DNA of 64,000 nucleotides from Pseudomonas parafulva (GCF_002021815.1 NZ_CP019952.1:1271001-1335000); one strand, 5' to 3'. Shown: positions 37,081 to 46,699, numbered from the stretch's first letter. Notes: a model not told the origin generated them from the letters alone. A program made the numbers and translations.

Positions 37081-38118
37081 TTAGCTTGGCGGTAAAGTAA
37101 ATCTAATAAAAAGCAACTGTCCGTCTGGGTTCTCTTTTGTTTGGACTACTTGTAATGCAATCAAGCTACCGTCATTCATTGCCTGGATGCCTTCGTTCTC
37201 GTTTTTATATGCCTTAATTCCTAAGCGCGACAGTTCGGAAAACAGAACTTTAGGGGCAACATAACTTGAGCTTCTAATGCTGCCGTCGCTGTTGAACACG
37301 TTGACTCCATAATAGTGATAGGGGGTTGTTTCAGTTTTCTCCGACCAGTAGCCTCCCATGGACATTACATAACCGTCACCAAGCACGGCAAACCCTTGGT
37401 GTTTGGGTAGGTTAAGTTGGTCAGACTCTCTATATCCTGCGTAGCGCGCAGGAAGACTGAGATCTCCGATATGTTTGAAGTTTCTGTCGAGAATATAATA
37501 TTCTCCGCGACTTTGTCCCACAGCGTCCGGGGTAGTGCGATATTTTTCCAAATACCACTGACCGTCTTTGCGGTAAAAGCTTTGCGCGACATTGTCAAAT
37601 AGTACCTTTAGTTTTTTTGTTGAGCCAAGCGCGTTATCTCCTTCAATCAGTTGATAGCGAACAAGCTTGTTTTCAGATCTTATATATAGTAAGTCACCTT
37701 GATCTGAATGATCTACCACAATGCCTTCAGAGATAGACATTTGGGGTTCTTTAATCAAATAAGTTGAAACTAATAATCCTGAACTCCACTTATATTTCTC
37801 AATGACACCGCGAGCAGGATGCCCATTTGAGTACCTGAGTATGTAGAGCAAATCTTTTTTTTCGTCAATCTGGAAGGCTTGTGGGTAAGTGTAACGAGCG
37901 CCTATGGCGCGATTTGTAGAATTATATGAGTTAGACTGGAAGTTTATTTTTTTTTCAAGAGTTATTTTCCCATTAAGATCCGGTTTTACGGATTTCTCAA
38001 AGGTTTCTAAAATGCTATTAATTTGAGCGCTTTGCGACGCTTGTGCTTCTGCGTGCGATTGGATAGGAGATGTGGCTAGGGCTGAAATTGTGCAGATGAA
38101 CGCAATCTGTCTATTCAT
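37081..38118 (-). CDS. Secreted protein of unknown function, possible beta-propeller
   Basis: 345 residues from the ATG at 38118, which gives a normal Sec signal peptide (MNRQIAFICTISALATSPIQ, then SHAEA); an upstream ATG at 38154 would bury it. The mature part repeats motifs such as TYPQAFQIDEKKDLLYILRY, EGIVVDHSDQGDLLYIRS and HQGFAVLGDGYVMSMGGYW, spaced like blades of a beta-propeller. I do not recognise a specific family. AT-rich codon use matches the neighbours in this patch. It is probably periplasmic or extracellular; a role in binding or processing glycan is only suggested by context. Confidence 0.65.
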   Translation of the reverse strand: MNRQIAFICTISALATSPIQSHAEAQASQSAQINSILETFEKSVKPDLNGKITLEKKINFQSNSYNSTNRAIGARYTYPQAFQIDEKKDLLYILRYSNGHPARGVIEKYKWSSGLLVSTYLIKEPQMSISEGIVVDHSDQGDLLYIRSENKLVRYQLIEGDNALGSTKKLKVLFDNVAQSFYRKDGQWYLEKYRTTPDAVGQSRGEYYILDRNFKHIGDLSLPARYAGYRESDQLNLPKHQGFAVLGDGYVMSMGGYWSEKTETTPYHYYGVNVFNSDGSIRSSSYVAPKVLFSELSRLGIKAYKNENEGIQAMNDGSLIALQVVQTKENPDGQLLFIRFTLPPS

Positions 38119-38154
38119 GGGCGGTCCACTGAGAGTTATAGGGTTTAAGTACAT

Positions 38155-39564
38155 CCCACTATGGTTGACCTGTGTCGAATGTAACCAAGGCGTTAAGTGG
38201 TAAAATTTCGAAAGTATCCAATAGATAAAGTTCGTTTCAGTTGGTGAAAAGTAAGCTCAGTTGTCATTCCTTCGAGCTACCAGATCTGACCTCAGGAAAT
38301 ATCCGATCAAGCAGAACTGCCGTTTGGGCTGTTCTTAGAGGGCATATGCGGACATGCTTACTGCGCGTTCAATCCGCTGAGTTCAATTTGCTTTCCCAGT
38401 CTCGCATAGGTAAACAAAGGCTACCCCAACTTACACAAGCGTTATCTGAACTTGCTGGCTCAGGTGATTCATTAAGGCTGTGTATAAATATACATAGAAA
38501 CGCAGCTGTCAGTTTCAATTGGCTTTGTCATTATTACTGACGTCGCGCATTCATCCATATGATCTAAGCTAAACAACGACGTCATGTTAAATTCGCTGTG
38601 CAGGGGTAGTCTAACCGCTCCATGAACCCCCCATAAAAAAAAGCTTTGCTAATCCCCGATACTGCGCAAGCAATCTCTTTATGGGGTCCGCACGTGATGA
38701 TGCGAACTGAGAAAAGTCAAAAAATACACCTTTACCCAAAGCTGGTTTAGCCCAGAAATCCATAAATGACTTTGCTGTTCTGGTAAAGCTGGCCATGAAA
38801 CTGGCGGCATCCGGTTTAGTGCTTTTGGTCTGTTATCCAAGAGCCCCGCAACCGCATTAGAATCTTGTAGTGGAAACGCAACGGTGTCTGTCTTTGGCTC
38901 AGGCGTCTAGTAGTCCCAACGCTTTAAAATATCATCGTACTCCACCGATGAACCGATCATTCTTACCATCCAGTAATCCAGTCTTGTGAAAAGCCAGGCC
39001 AGCCCAAAAAACACGTCGAAATAGAGGTTATGCTGGGTAGGTGGTTTTAAGTACTAATAGGGTATTGGAGGGTCCGTAGTGGACAGAGTTATCGATTGAA
39101 ATGTAAAGGATCATATTTAAACCATAAATACTGTAGTTAATAACTTTTGAGCGGCATGGGTTTTTAGATAACACTATGCTTTTAGGTGAAGTTTATGGCG
39201 TGATGAGCTTAAGTTCCACTATATATATTGTGTCGAAAATATAACTTAATGTGGTCTGCTGAGTTAAAGTTCTACTGGGCTGTGTATGTTCGTGCTTGAT
39301 ATTCAAAAGCCGATTCGCGTCGATCGGTTGAATGCGCCAATCCAACTATTCCGGATATAGCATGCTACTCAAGACGTTAATAGTATTGCTAATTTGTTGC
39401 ACAGTTCGCGAGAAGTCTGTCTTACGACAGCTAAGATTTGATCAGAGGTACTGCCATCTTAGGAAGATTTTGCGATGGCCCAATCTTGAGCTGTTTACTT
39501 ACGGCTCAAAATTGGGCCCGCAGGTCTAATCTTGGAATTGGCTAGCGCCTATATATGTGGAGTT
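38155..39564. other. 1.4-kb stretch without a convincing gene
   Basis: Only short open frames occur, none with a good ribosome site and a recognisable protein. A minus frame at about 38611-38840 could encode a ~75-residue fragment (KSFMDFWAKPALGKGVFFDF, with stops on both sides) that might be the remains of a gene; I cannot name it. The DNA is AT-rich like its left neighbour. It ends with a 15-base imperfect stem-loop just before the stop of the next gene. It looks like decayed or inter-operon DNA. Confidence 0.5.
39477..39518 (-). terminator. Stem-loop downstream of the TPR/glycerophosphotransferase/GT4 gene
   Basis: GGCCCAATCTTGAGC (39477-39491) pairs with GCTCAAAATTGGGCC (39504-39518) in 14 of 15 positions, with a 12-base loop. 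It lies about 45 bases beyond the stop of the minus-strand operon and has no clear T-run on that strand, so it is a possible terminator or mRNA-stabilising hairpin. Confidence 0.5.
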
Positions 39565-42500
39565 TCAAATTCCCACCGATGATTTGAACATGGCAGCTAC
39601 ATTTTTATTGTACTCTACGCCACAAAACTCTTTAAATTTCAAAGGTTTCTTCAAGTGCATTTTCATCGCATCAGCAAGACCTAAAACGCTATTCTCAACC
39701 AATAGACCGTAGCCTGGTACGAGGATGCTATGAGGTCCAGGTATATCAGTAGAAATGACCGGTTTGCCCAGTACCAGCGCCTCGATAATTGCCAGCCCCT
39801 GACCCTCGTGATCAGAAGAGAAAACGAATAAATCGAGTGACTTTATGAGGGGGTATGGATTTTGTCGAATACCAGCCAGAAGGACTCGACCCTCAAGATT
39901 CAAATCGACGATGTGTTGGTTTAGGATGGACCACTGCGAGCCATCTCCAATGATTACTAACTTAATATCTGCTTGGGTGTCTTCGATGACTTTAGCAAAG
40001 GCAGTTATCAACTTATGATGCCCTTTCTCAGGCGATAGCCTGCCAACTGTCCCGAACGCTATCGATCCCCCGATCCAGCTAAAAATATCAGAGTCAACAG
40101 GATAAGCTGACTTTGAGATGATCTCCTCGACGTTGATGAAATTATCGCAATAGACGAACTTATCTTGGCTGATGTGCGTTTTAGGTGCTAAGTTAAGTAA
40201 GTTTTGCTGGTTTACACTTTCCGATACTGATATGAGTTTATCGTAAGTAGGATATAGTTTAAAAATTCCCTCTAGGAATTCATACTTGGTCAGGTACTCC
40301 TCCATCATGTTGTTATGGAGATAAACTACCCGCTGGGAATCAGTTGGGCCGTAGCCCAGTAGTCCCGTCCAGAACTTGCCGTACCCTTCAAATTGGATTA
40401 CTAAATCGAATTTAGCACAGCCGAAGACTCTGTTAAATTCTTTCCGCATGAGTTTACGGTAAATTGTCCACATCTCCTCCGAGTGTAAACTGTCGTGCGC
40501 GTTGAATGTATCAATTACAAGCTTTTCTTCAGGGGAGTAATTGACTACGCCTACTCTGCTGATTATTTGGACCTTGTCAGCTATTGAGGAGAGTTTGTTT
40601 AATCTATACGGATCTATTTCAATTGTATCAGGATCGATAACGAGTGTAATGCTGTAGCGCTCACTATCAATAGCATTTATTAAGCTCAGGCAGGATTGGG
40701 TTATACCGTTTGGTGGCAAAGCGCCTGCGTAAATTAAAATAGATTTTTTTGTGCTATTGAATAGGTCTATAGAATGAGTGCGGTCGTTTTCGAAAATTAG
40801 TTTGATCGTTCTTTCAGTGGCGCTCCCATTCGAGGTATCGAGGTATTTGAGATTTTCTTCGCTGACGATTACAGGAGAAAATGGAGTACTGGTCAATTCC
40901 GCAATTTTCTCGATCAAAGCGTCGCGAGTAGTGACCATTGTACCAGGAATAGTATCAAGATTTAGATACATTCCTCTTGAAGAGCAGTAATCTTCATAAT
41001 CATACGCGTAGTAGATTATCGGTTTGCCCGTAGGCATGAAGTCGAAGCATATACTTGAGTAGTCAGTAATAAGTATATCGACTACTGACAAAAGTGCTGA
41101 GGTTTCAACATCTGGTGGGACAGAGCTGAACCCTAAGTCAGCTATCAATGCCTCAGACATATGATGTCCTCGGAACAACACATTATACGGAAGTGTCTTG
41201 AGTGCCTGAAGGTCATTGATAAGTTGATCTAAGTCGACAGTTGCCTCCGAAGTCGTACCCCTCCAAGTTGGCGCATAAAGGACGGTTGGTTTTGCTGTAT
41301 CGATTCTAAGTTTTTCGATTAGTGCAGCTTGAACCGCAGGCTCCTGCATGAGGACTCTGTCATTCCTAGGATACCCAGTTTCTGCAATTATCCCATTGAA
41401 CGTGCCCGCGATATCATGCGATCGTATCATAACCTCAGAAGTATGGGGGTTCGGGCTTACGAGGTGTGTTGCGTGCAGGAAGTTTCTGGAGACGTTCTTA
41501 TGAGCCATGAAAGAGTTTTTATTATCTTTGCCAAGTCCTTTCATTGGTGTGCCATGCCACGTGTTCAAGTAAACCTGCTCGTTTCGGCGTATGAACCAAG
41601 GCATGAATGTGTTGTTGTTTATGAGGTACTTAGCAGTCGCGATATAGCGGCGATAAAGATAGCTATTTCGCTCAACCAATATAACCTTTTTAGATTTTTT
41701 TAGCTCTCGGGATGCCAAGCTTGGATCTGATAGAGCCCATACATGGATAAGATGATCGTATTCTTTCCTCGACGAAAGCGCCTCATATATTGCATATGGG
41801 TTGCAACTTGCAGAAGCGCCATGGAAGCTTTCGTAGAATACTACGTTCTCTTCAACTTTGAGCGTTTCAACTAGTTCATTGTATTCAATCGCATTTTTTA
41901 GGCTTTGGTTTTTTTCGTATCTAGAATAGTCGAAACCGTAAGCCCGCTTGATGATACGTGTTTGCTCGAAAGCTTCGCTGGCTTCATCGAAAAGGCCTGC
42001 GCACATATAGGAGTGACCAAGCAGGTAATACCATCTCGAATTGTGGGAGTTACTACGCGCGACCACTTGCGAGAAAGCTTCCGCTGCAGCTTTCCAAAGC
42101 CCATTTTTGTGCAATTCTTGTGCTAGCTGCACATAGAGCTGGAGATTAAATGGTGCCTGTTCTGAGATGGTAATTAGCGCATTCAGACGATCCGTCGATC
42201 GGGTGGCTACGCTTAGCTGAGAATCTGAATCATCCGACTCAATTGAGGAATTTTCTGTTGATCCGGACTCAACGTAGTCAAGGCTTTCTTTAGTGGATTT
42301 GAGGAAGGCGAGGCATGCCTCTCTGTGTTTTCCAGAAAGTCTAAGAGTGTAGCCTTGGCGATAGAACCAGTAGGGTTCGAGCTTATTGCTCCTATTGGCA
42401 GCAGTTCCATAAGCCTCTGCAGCCTCTGAGAAGCTGCCTGCTCGCTCCAATACAAAACCAAGACGGTAAGACCAATATGCCTGAGTTGAATCTAACCCAA

Positions 42501-43746
42501 CCGCGAGCCTATAGCACGAGCTGGCTGATTCCCAGTCGAAGCATCGATCATAGGCCATGCCAAGCCTATACCAAAGCTCAGCATCGCTGGGATCTTCTTC
42601 AATTTTTAGGCTATAACGTGCGACAGCTTCCTTCCACAATCCTCTTCCTTGGTGCAGTACTCCAATGCCGAAGCGAGTGACCGCAGGATCCTTACTTGAT
42701 TTGATAGCTTTCTTGTAATGGTTCTCTGCGAGTGTACTTTCACCCAATAGCTCATAAAGATAGCCAAGCCTATAGAGCCAAATCGAATTATCTGGCTCAA
42801 TAACTAGGGCTTTTTTATAACTATCAGCTGCGTCTTCATGGCGTCGTAGTTTCTCGCATACTTCACCATGCTGTACTATCAGATGTTTTTTTTCTGGCGT
42901 TAGCTCGCACGCTGCCTTGAGCGTGTCGGCTGCTTGCCACCACTTTTTCTGGTTGATATAGATCCTCGCGAGCGCTTCGAAATGTTTAGGATCTTCTGAA
43001 GTTGCACATATGTAGCCGTAGATCAGCTCAGCATTTACAGAGCGACCAATCTTCTCTAAATAGGCTGCCACCTTAAGCGCTTTGTTTAAGTCAGGTGCCT
43101 GGGCTAAAAATGTCTTGCAGGCTTGATCGAGTTGGGCTAATTCAAACTTACTGCTTGGTTTGACAGAAAGGGATTTGGCAAGACCGTCTTCCAGATAATG
43201 GATGAGTGGATTGGTCTCAATGTGTTCGTTTTGCTGATGAATTAACCAGTACCAGCATATATCAAACTTGGCAGATGGATTTCTGAGCTCTAGCGCACCG
43301 TGTTGTAGAAAATGTAGTGCTGGATCCACCTTGCTTGCAGCAACGTCAGGATATGTCTTTAGATAGAATTTTCGATCAAATAAGCCGGAAGATGATATCT
43401 TCTCAAGTAGTGCTCCCGAGCTTTTCACTCCATCAGCAGGCTCAATAATCTGAGTCAAATCTTTTGCCAGCACTTCTGCTTGAGAGCCACGATTAATGTA
43501 ATGGATGAAAGCGTTCTTCTCCGTCGCTTCAGGATATTGCTGACCATACGCGACTGGATCGAAGTCTCTTCTAGGAAGCCGGCCCTCTTGTGCTCCATAC
43601 AGCACGTAATGTTGGATGGGGTGCATTCCGCTTGCTTTAACATCCGGATATGATTCATTGTAAAAATCATCATCGAACAAGCCGGAGGCGTTGATTATTC
43701 TTATCTCGCGCAAAATACGCTGATCTTCAGTGTTAGTGTCATTCAT
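39565..43746 (-). CDS. Fusion: YPDV repeats, TPR array, CDP-glycerol glycerophosphotransferase-like domain and GT4 domain
   Basis: 1393 residues. Residues 1-190 hold repeats of the type FDDDFYNESYPDVKASGMHP and KFYLKTYPDVAASKVDP. Residues ~210-590 are tetratricopeptide-like units (LWYRLGMAYDRC, YWFYRQGYTLRLSGKH and others). Residues ~630-1010 resemble TagB/TagF glycerophosphotransferases: VYLNTWHGTPMKGLGKD near 725, VLYAPTWRG near 825 and ITDYSSICFDFMPTGKPIIY near 895. The last part is GT4: FGTVGRLSPEKGHHKLITAF near 1230 and DHEGQGLAIIEALVLGKPV near 1315. It overlaps the cytidylyltransferase gene by four bases and is the last gene of the operon. Codon use is AT-richer than in the core genome. 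Confidence 0.88.
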   Translation of the reverse strand: MNDTNTEDQRILREIRIINASGLFDDDFYNESYPDVKASGMHPIQHYVLYGAQEGRLPRRDFDPVAYGQQYPEATEKNAFIHYINRGSQAEVLAKDLTQIIEPADGVKSSGALLEKISSSGLFDRKFYLKTYPDVAASKVDPALHFLQHGALELRNPSAKFDICWYWLIHQQNEHIETNPLIHYLEDGLAKSLSVKPSSKFELAQLDQACKTFLAQAPDLNKALKVAAYLEKIGRSVNAELIYGYICATSEDPKHFEALARIYINQKKWWQAADTLKAACELTPEKKHLIVQHGEVCEKLRRHEDAADSYKKALVIEPDNSIWLYRLGYLYELLGESTLAENHYKKAIKSSKDPAVTRFGIGVLHQGRGLWKEAVARYSLKIEEDPSDAELWYRLGMAYDRCFDWESASSCYRLAVGLDSTQAYWSYRLGFVLERAGSFSEAAEAYGTAANRSNKLEPYWFYRQGYTLRLSGKHREACLAFLKSTKESLDYVESGSTENSSIESDDSDSQLSVATRSTDRLNALITISEQAPFNLQLYVQLAQELHKNGLWKAAAEAFSQVVARSNSHNSRWYYLLGHSYMCAGLFDEASEAFEQTRIIKRAYGFDYSRYEKNQSLKNAIEYNELVETLKVEENVVFYESFHGASASCNPYAIYEALSSRKEYDHLIHVWALSDPSLASRELKKSKKVILVERNSYLYRRYIATAKYLINNNTFMPWFIRRNEQVYLNTWHGTPMKGLGKDNKNSFMAHKNVSRNFLHATHLVSPNPHTSEVMIRSHDIAGTFNGIIAETGYPRNDRVLMQEPAVQAALIEKLRIDTAKPTVLYAPTWRGTTSEATVDLDQLINDLQALKTLPYNVLFRGHHMSEALIADLGFSSVPPDVETSALLSVVDILITDYSSICFDFMPTGKPIIYYAYDYEDYCSSRGMYLNLDTIPGTMVTTRDALIEKIAELTSTPFSPVIVSEENLKYLDTSNGSATERTIKLIFENDRTHSIDLFNSTKKSILIYAGALPPNGITQSCLSLINAIDSERYSITLVIDPDTIEIDPYRLNKLSSIADKVQIISRVGVVNYSPEEKLVIDTFNAHDSLHSEEMWTIYRKLMRKEFNRVFGCAKFDLVIQFEGYGKFWTGLLGYGPTDSQRVVYLHNNMMEEYLTKYEFLEGIFKLYPTYDKLISVSESVNQQNLLNLAPKTHISQDKFVYCDNFINVEEIISKSAYPVDSDIFSWIGGSIAFGTVGRLSPEKGHHKLITAFAKVIEDTQADIKLVIIGDGSQWSILNQHIVDLNLEGRVLLAGIRQNPYPLIKSLDLFVFSSDHEGQGLAIIEALVLGKPVISTDIPGPHSILVPGYGLLVENSVLGLADAMKMHLKKPLKFKEFCGVEYNKNVAAMFKSSVGI

Positions 43747-44141
43747 ACGTGGGACAGGCTAGTTTTGATTTCGGTTGTAGAAATTGCCGGTGTACGGTCA
43801 AGGTAGACAACTTCGCAATACTCTTTGAGCATGTCGAATTTCCCTTCCCAATCGTTACCCATAACAAAAATCTGAGCATTATATTTGCTAATGTCGGAAA
43901 CCTTTTGTTCCCAGTTATCCTCAGGAAACACAAAGTCCACGTAGCGAATCGATTCCAATACTATCTTGCGATTTTCATAGTTGAGCAAGGATGACTTGTG
44001 TTTGCCAGCATTAAACTCGTCCGAAGATAGGCCTACGACTAATCTATCACCCAGCGCACGAGCGCGTTTCAATAGGTTGATGTGGCCGCGGTGTAATATA
44101 TCGAACGTACCGTATGTGATAACCGTTTTCAATTTATTCAT
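43743..44141 (-). CDS. tagD: Glycerol-3-phosphate cytidylyltransferase-like protein (TagD type)
   Basis: 132 residues, the length of TagD, which makes CDP-glycerol from CTP and sn-glycerol-3-phosphate. The nucleotidyltransferase motifs are present: ITYGTFDILHRGHINLLKRA (HxGH) near residue 8 and the C-terminal RTPAISTTEIKTSL. Related enzymes can activate other polyol phosphates, so the substrate is not certain, but the two flanking genes both carry glycerophosphotransferase-like domains that would use CDP-glycerol. It overlaps the downstream fusion gene and lies two bases from the upstream one. Confidence 0.9.
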   Translation of the reverse strand: MNKLKTVITYGTFDILHRGHINLLKRARALGDRLVVGLSSDEFNAGKHKSSLLNYENRKIVLESIRYVDFVFPEDNWEQKVSDISKYNAQIFVMGNDWEGKFDMLKEYCEVVYLDRTPAISTTEIKTSLSHV

Positions 44142-44143
44142 CC

Positions 44144-46699
44144 TTAATTTATTAAGCTTTTAACCCGATCAATCAGTCTTGCTGAATTATGGTCATCACA
44201 CCAGTCAAAGAAGATTTTCTTCTTCCAATCATAACCAACAGCCATCTCCGGGTGTACATCAGAGTTTTGCTTCAATGCATTGTGAAGCGCTTCGAAGTCA
44301 GAGCATACGGACCCAGGAAACACATGCTCAAGCTCATAAAATAACCCACGCTCCACGCCTGCGTAGTACTCATAGTCATAAGCAAAGCTCACCATCGGCT
44401 TGCCCGTCAGCATGAAGTCTATGAAGCAACTTGAGTAATCCGTGATAAGCAAGCGTGCGGATCTGTATAGGACCTCGACGTTAGGGTAATGTTCATCGCT
44501 CAAGTCCAGCGCGCCCAGACGTCCTAACTGCTCGGCGTAAGACCCCGAACGGTCCGCCATGTGCTCTCTCACTCCAAGCACCAGGTCGTTCTCTAGCAGC
44601 CATTCCTCCAGCTGCTCCAGCTCGTTTTTTGTGAACTGGTAGCACGCATTAGCCGCTCCATTACGGAACGTCGGCATGAACAAAATCAGCCCGCGTCCTG
44701 CAATCGCATTCTCTAACTTCAGGCTTTCCGCCTGCAAATCCTTGGGCAATTTTCCGAAGTCACGGAGAATAAAATCGTTCCGAGGAAGCCCTGTTTGCCA
44801 TACGTCGTTGTAGCTCAACGGGTAGAAGGCTGCTGCCATTGCCATCGTATCGATGCTTGATGAACTGATCACCGCCCTGCAACGGGCGTGCTCTTCTGCG
44901 ATGGCGTCACGCCTGTTCTGCTGGTCAAGTGACGCGTAGCCAATGCGTTTAAGCGGGATACCGTGCCAGAGGTTGATCAAGTCATGCAGATCGCTTGAAA
45001 GCGGATAGACAAGATTGCGCGTAGGTGTGTGTTTGATGAACAGGATTTTAGCGCGCAAGAGATGATACTGACCTTCGGGGCTTTCCAGCGGTACAACAAG
45101 GACGTTTCTGCCCTCCACGGTTACCGGTTTGCCGCGGGTCAGGATGATTTTGAAAATACCCTCATCATCTTTGACCTCTTCAAAAACTGCACGCTCGTTT
45201 CCGGAGAACACGCCAGAGAAAGCACACACCGGGAAGGCCCACCAGTGGTCGTACTTGGGCACGCGGTGGTCGGCTTCGATGAATTCAGCATGAGTCAGCA
45301 GGGTAGTGGGCACCTGTTCATTGTCTGGCAGTCTCGATGTGCCAATGTACAGATTACGCTCCAGCACCTCCTGATCGGTAATGCGCGTCAGGTTGCGCTC
45401 CATGGTCTGCACATCGGCCTCAGGTGCGCACGCCAGGATCTTTTCCTTCCATCTATACAGCTTGGCTACCTGGTAATGATTGGCCGTTAGCAGGTAGCGC
45501 TTGAATAGCGGGAACCCTGCCTCCAGCAGTTTGAAGTGCTGGTTGCTGTAAATCGGATGGAATGGGTAGAGGCTACTGATGAAGGTATCGAGAACGAACC
45601 CGCGCGTAATCAGGTAGCGGGTCAAACCGATTTCGTATTTGAAAATCACGTTCTGCTTGTTTGGCTGCTGAACAACCGTGCTCAACAGCTTACGAAAATC
45701 GGGGTCAGACAACACGGGCTTGCGATAAGCCACAAAATATGACCCTATCAGGAAGTCGTAGGTATCGTCCTCTTCAAAACGGTCCAGCATCGAAGCGCGC
45801 ACGGTGTCCATCGCGATGGGCTGCTTGAACTGATTGCTCGGCTCCGCCTTGGTTTTGGCTATTCCCTTTGTCGCTTGAAGCCCCCACCAGTCGCAGCGGC
45901 GTTTATCCATCTGCTCGAAGACATCATCGAAGTCCTTGACCAGGTAGCAACTGTCGTTGGCCAACAGCAACTCATCGTATTGGTCGATGGTGTCCCAGCC
46001 CACCAGCGAATTTGCCAACAGGGAATAGGAACCAAAGTCATAGCGTTGATGCCGGCCCGCCCAAGCGTCCTTGACGATGCCCTTCAGCTTGAGCAGCTCG
46101 CCATCTTGCATTACACAGTCGGCAAGGTAGTAAACATCTGCATGGGCCCTAAGTGCTCGAAGGTACTGGACTACATAATCGTCAACCAGCCCATCAGGGT
46201 CGTATCCCGCGAACAGGCAGATGCGCTTGATGGGCCGTTCAGGTAGCCAAGCCGACTGCGTAGTCTGCGCGAAAGGGCCTTGCGGACGTGGCAAGGCGTT
46301 CGCTGCAATTCCTTCGTGCAGGAAGTGCGCCAGTGGGTTGATGGCGTCGCTCGCTGGGTCCAGGTAGCTCGACCAATACCACCACACATCGAACTCTTTG
46401 CATGGCTTGCGTAACTCTTTCCAGCCGTCGGTGCAGAAGTGATAGAGCGGGTTCATGTCACACTGCGCGACGTCTGGGTTCATCGACAGGTAGTAATGTG
46501 TATTGAAATACGCATTGGGGTTGCGTTTTTCGCGCGCGCCGTGGCGCACGAAATGCACCAGAGGGTCAATGCCTGCAGCCGCGACGTCCGGGTACTGACT
46601 CAGGTAATACGTCGCGTCAAACGTGCCGGACCGCCACAGGGTAGCAATGACCAAATCAGAGCCCGCCTCTGGAGGCGGCGGCGGAAGCTCAAACGACAT
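44144..46699 (-). CDS. Fusion: YPDV repeats, rhamnan-synthesis-F-like domain and CDP-glycerol glycerophosphotransferase-like domain
   Basis: 851 residues. Residues ~15-150 contain three repeats of the type FDATYYLSQYPDVAAAGIDP and THYYLSMNPDVAQCDMNP. Residues ~175-470 resemble the rhamnan synthesis protein F (RgpF) family: KRICLFAGYDPDGLVDDYVV and YDELLLANDSCYLVKDFDDV. The C-terminal part has LINLWHGIPLKRIGYAS near 576, LILFMPTFRNG near 665 and ITDYSSCFIDFMLTGKPMVS near 760, the TagB/TagF pattern. The start at 46699 is set by AGGAGG six bases upstream, although the frame is open for 26 more codons; it overlaps the previous gene by 11 bases. Confidence 0.88.
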   Translation of the reverse strand: MSFELPPPPPEAGSDLVIATLWRSGTFDATYYLSQYPDVAAAGIDPLVHFVRHGAREKRNPNAYFNTHYYLSMNPDVAQCDMNPLYHFCTDGWKELRKPCKEFDVWWYWSSYLDPASDAINPLAHFLHEGIAANALPRPQGPFAQTTQSAWLPERPIKRICLFAGYDPDGLVDDYVVQYLRALRAHADVYYLADCVMQDGELLKLKGIVKDAWAGRHQRYDFGSYSLLANSLVGWDTIDQYDELLLANDSCYLVKDFDDVFEQMDKRRCDWWGLQATKGIAKTKAEPSNQFKQPIAMDTVRASMLDRFEEDDTYDFLIGSYFVAYRKPVLSDPDFRKLLSTVVQQPNKQNVIFKYEIGLTRYLITRGFVLDTFISSLYPFHPIYSNQHFKLLEAGFPLFKRYLLTANHYQVAKLYRWKEKILACAPEADVQTMERNLTRITDQEVLERNLYIGTSRLPDNEQVPTTLLTHAEFIEADHRVPKYDHWWAFPVCAFSGVFSGNERAVFEEVKDDEGIFKIILTRGKPVTVEGRNVLVVPLESPEGQYHLLRAKILFIKHTPTRNLVYPLSSDLHDLINLWHGIPLKRIGYASLDQQNRRDAIAEEHARCRAVISSSSIDTMAMAAAFYPLSYNDVWQTGLPRNDFILRDFGKLPKDLQAESLKLENAIAGRGLILFMPTFRNGAANACYQFTKNELEQLEEWLLENDLVLGVREHMADRSGSYAEQLGRLGALDLSDEHYPNVEVLYRSARLLITDYSSCFIDFMLTGKPMVSFAYDYEYYAGVERGLFYELEHVFPGSVCSDFEALHNALKQNSDVHPEMAVGYDWKKKIFFDWCDDHNSARLIDRVKSLIN

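Noticed and set aside
38241..38540. 99-codon plus-strand frame in the gene-poor stretch
   Set aside because: No ribosome site, no family resemblance, irregular composition.
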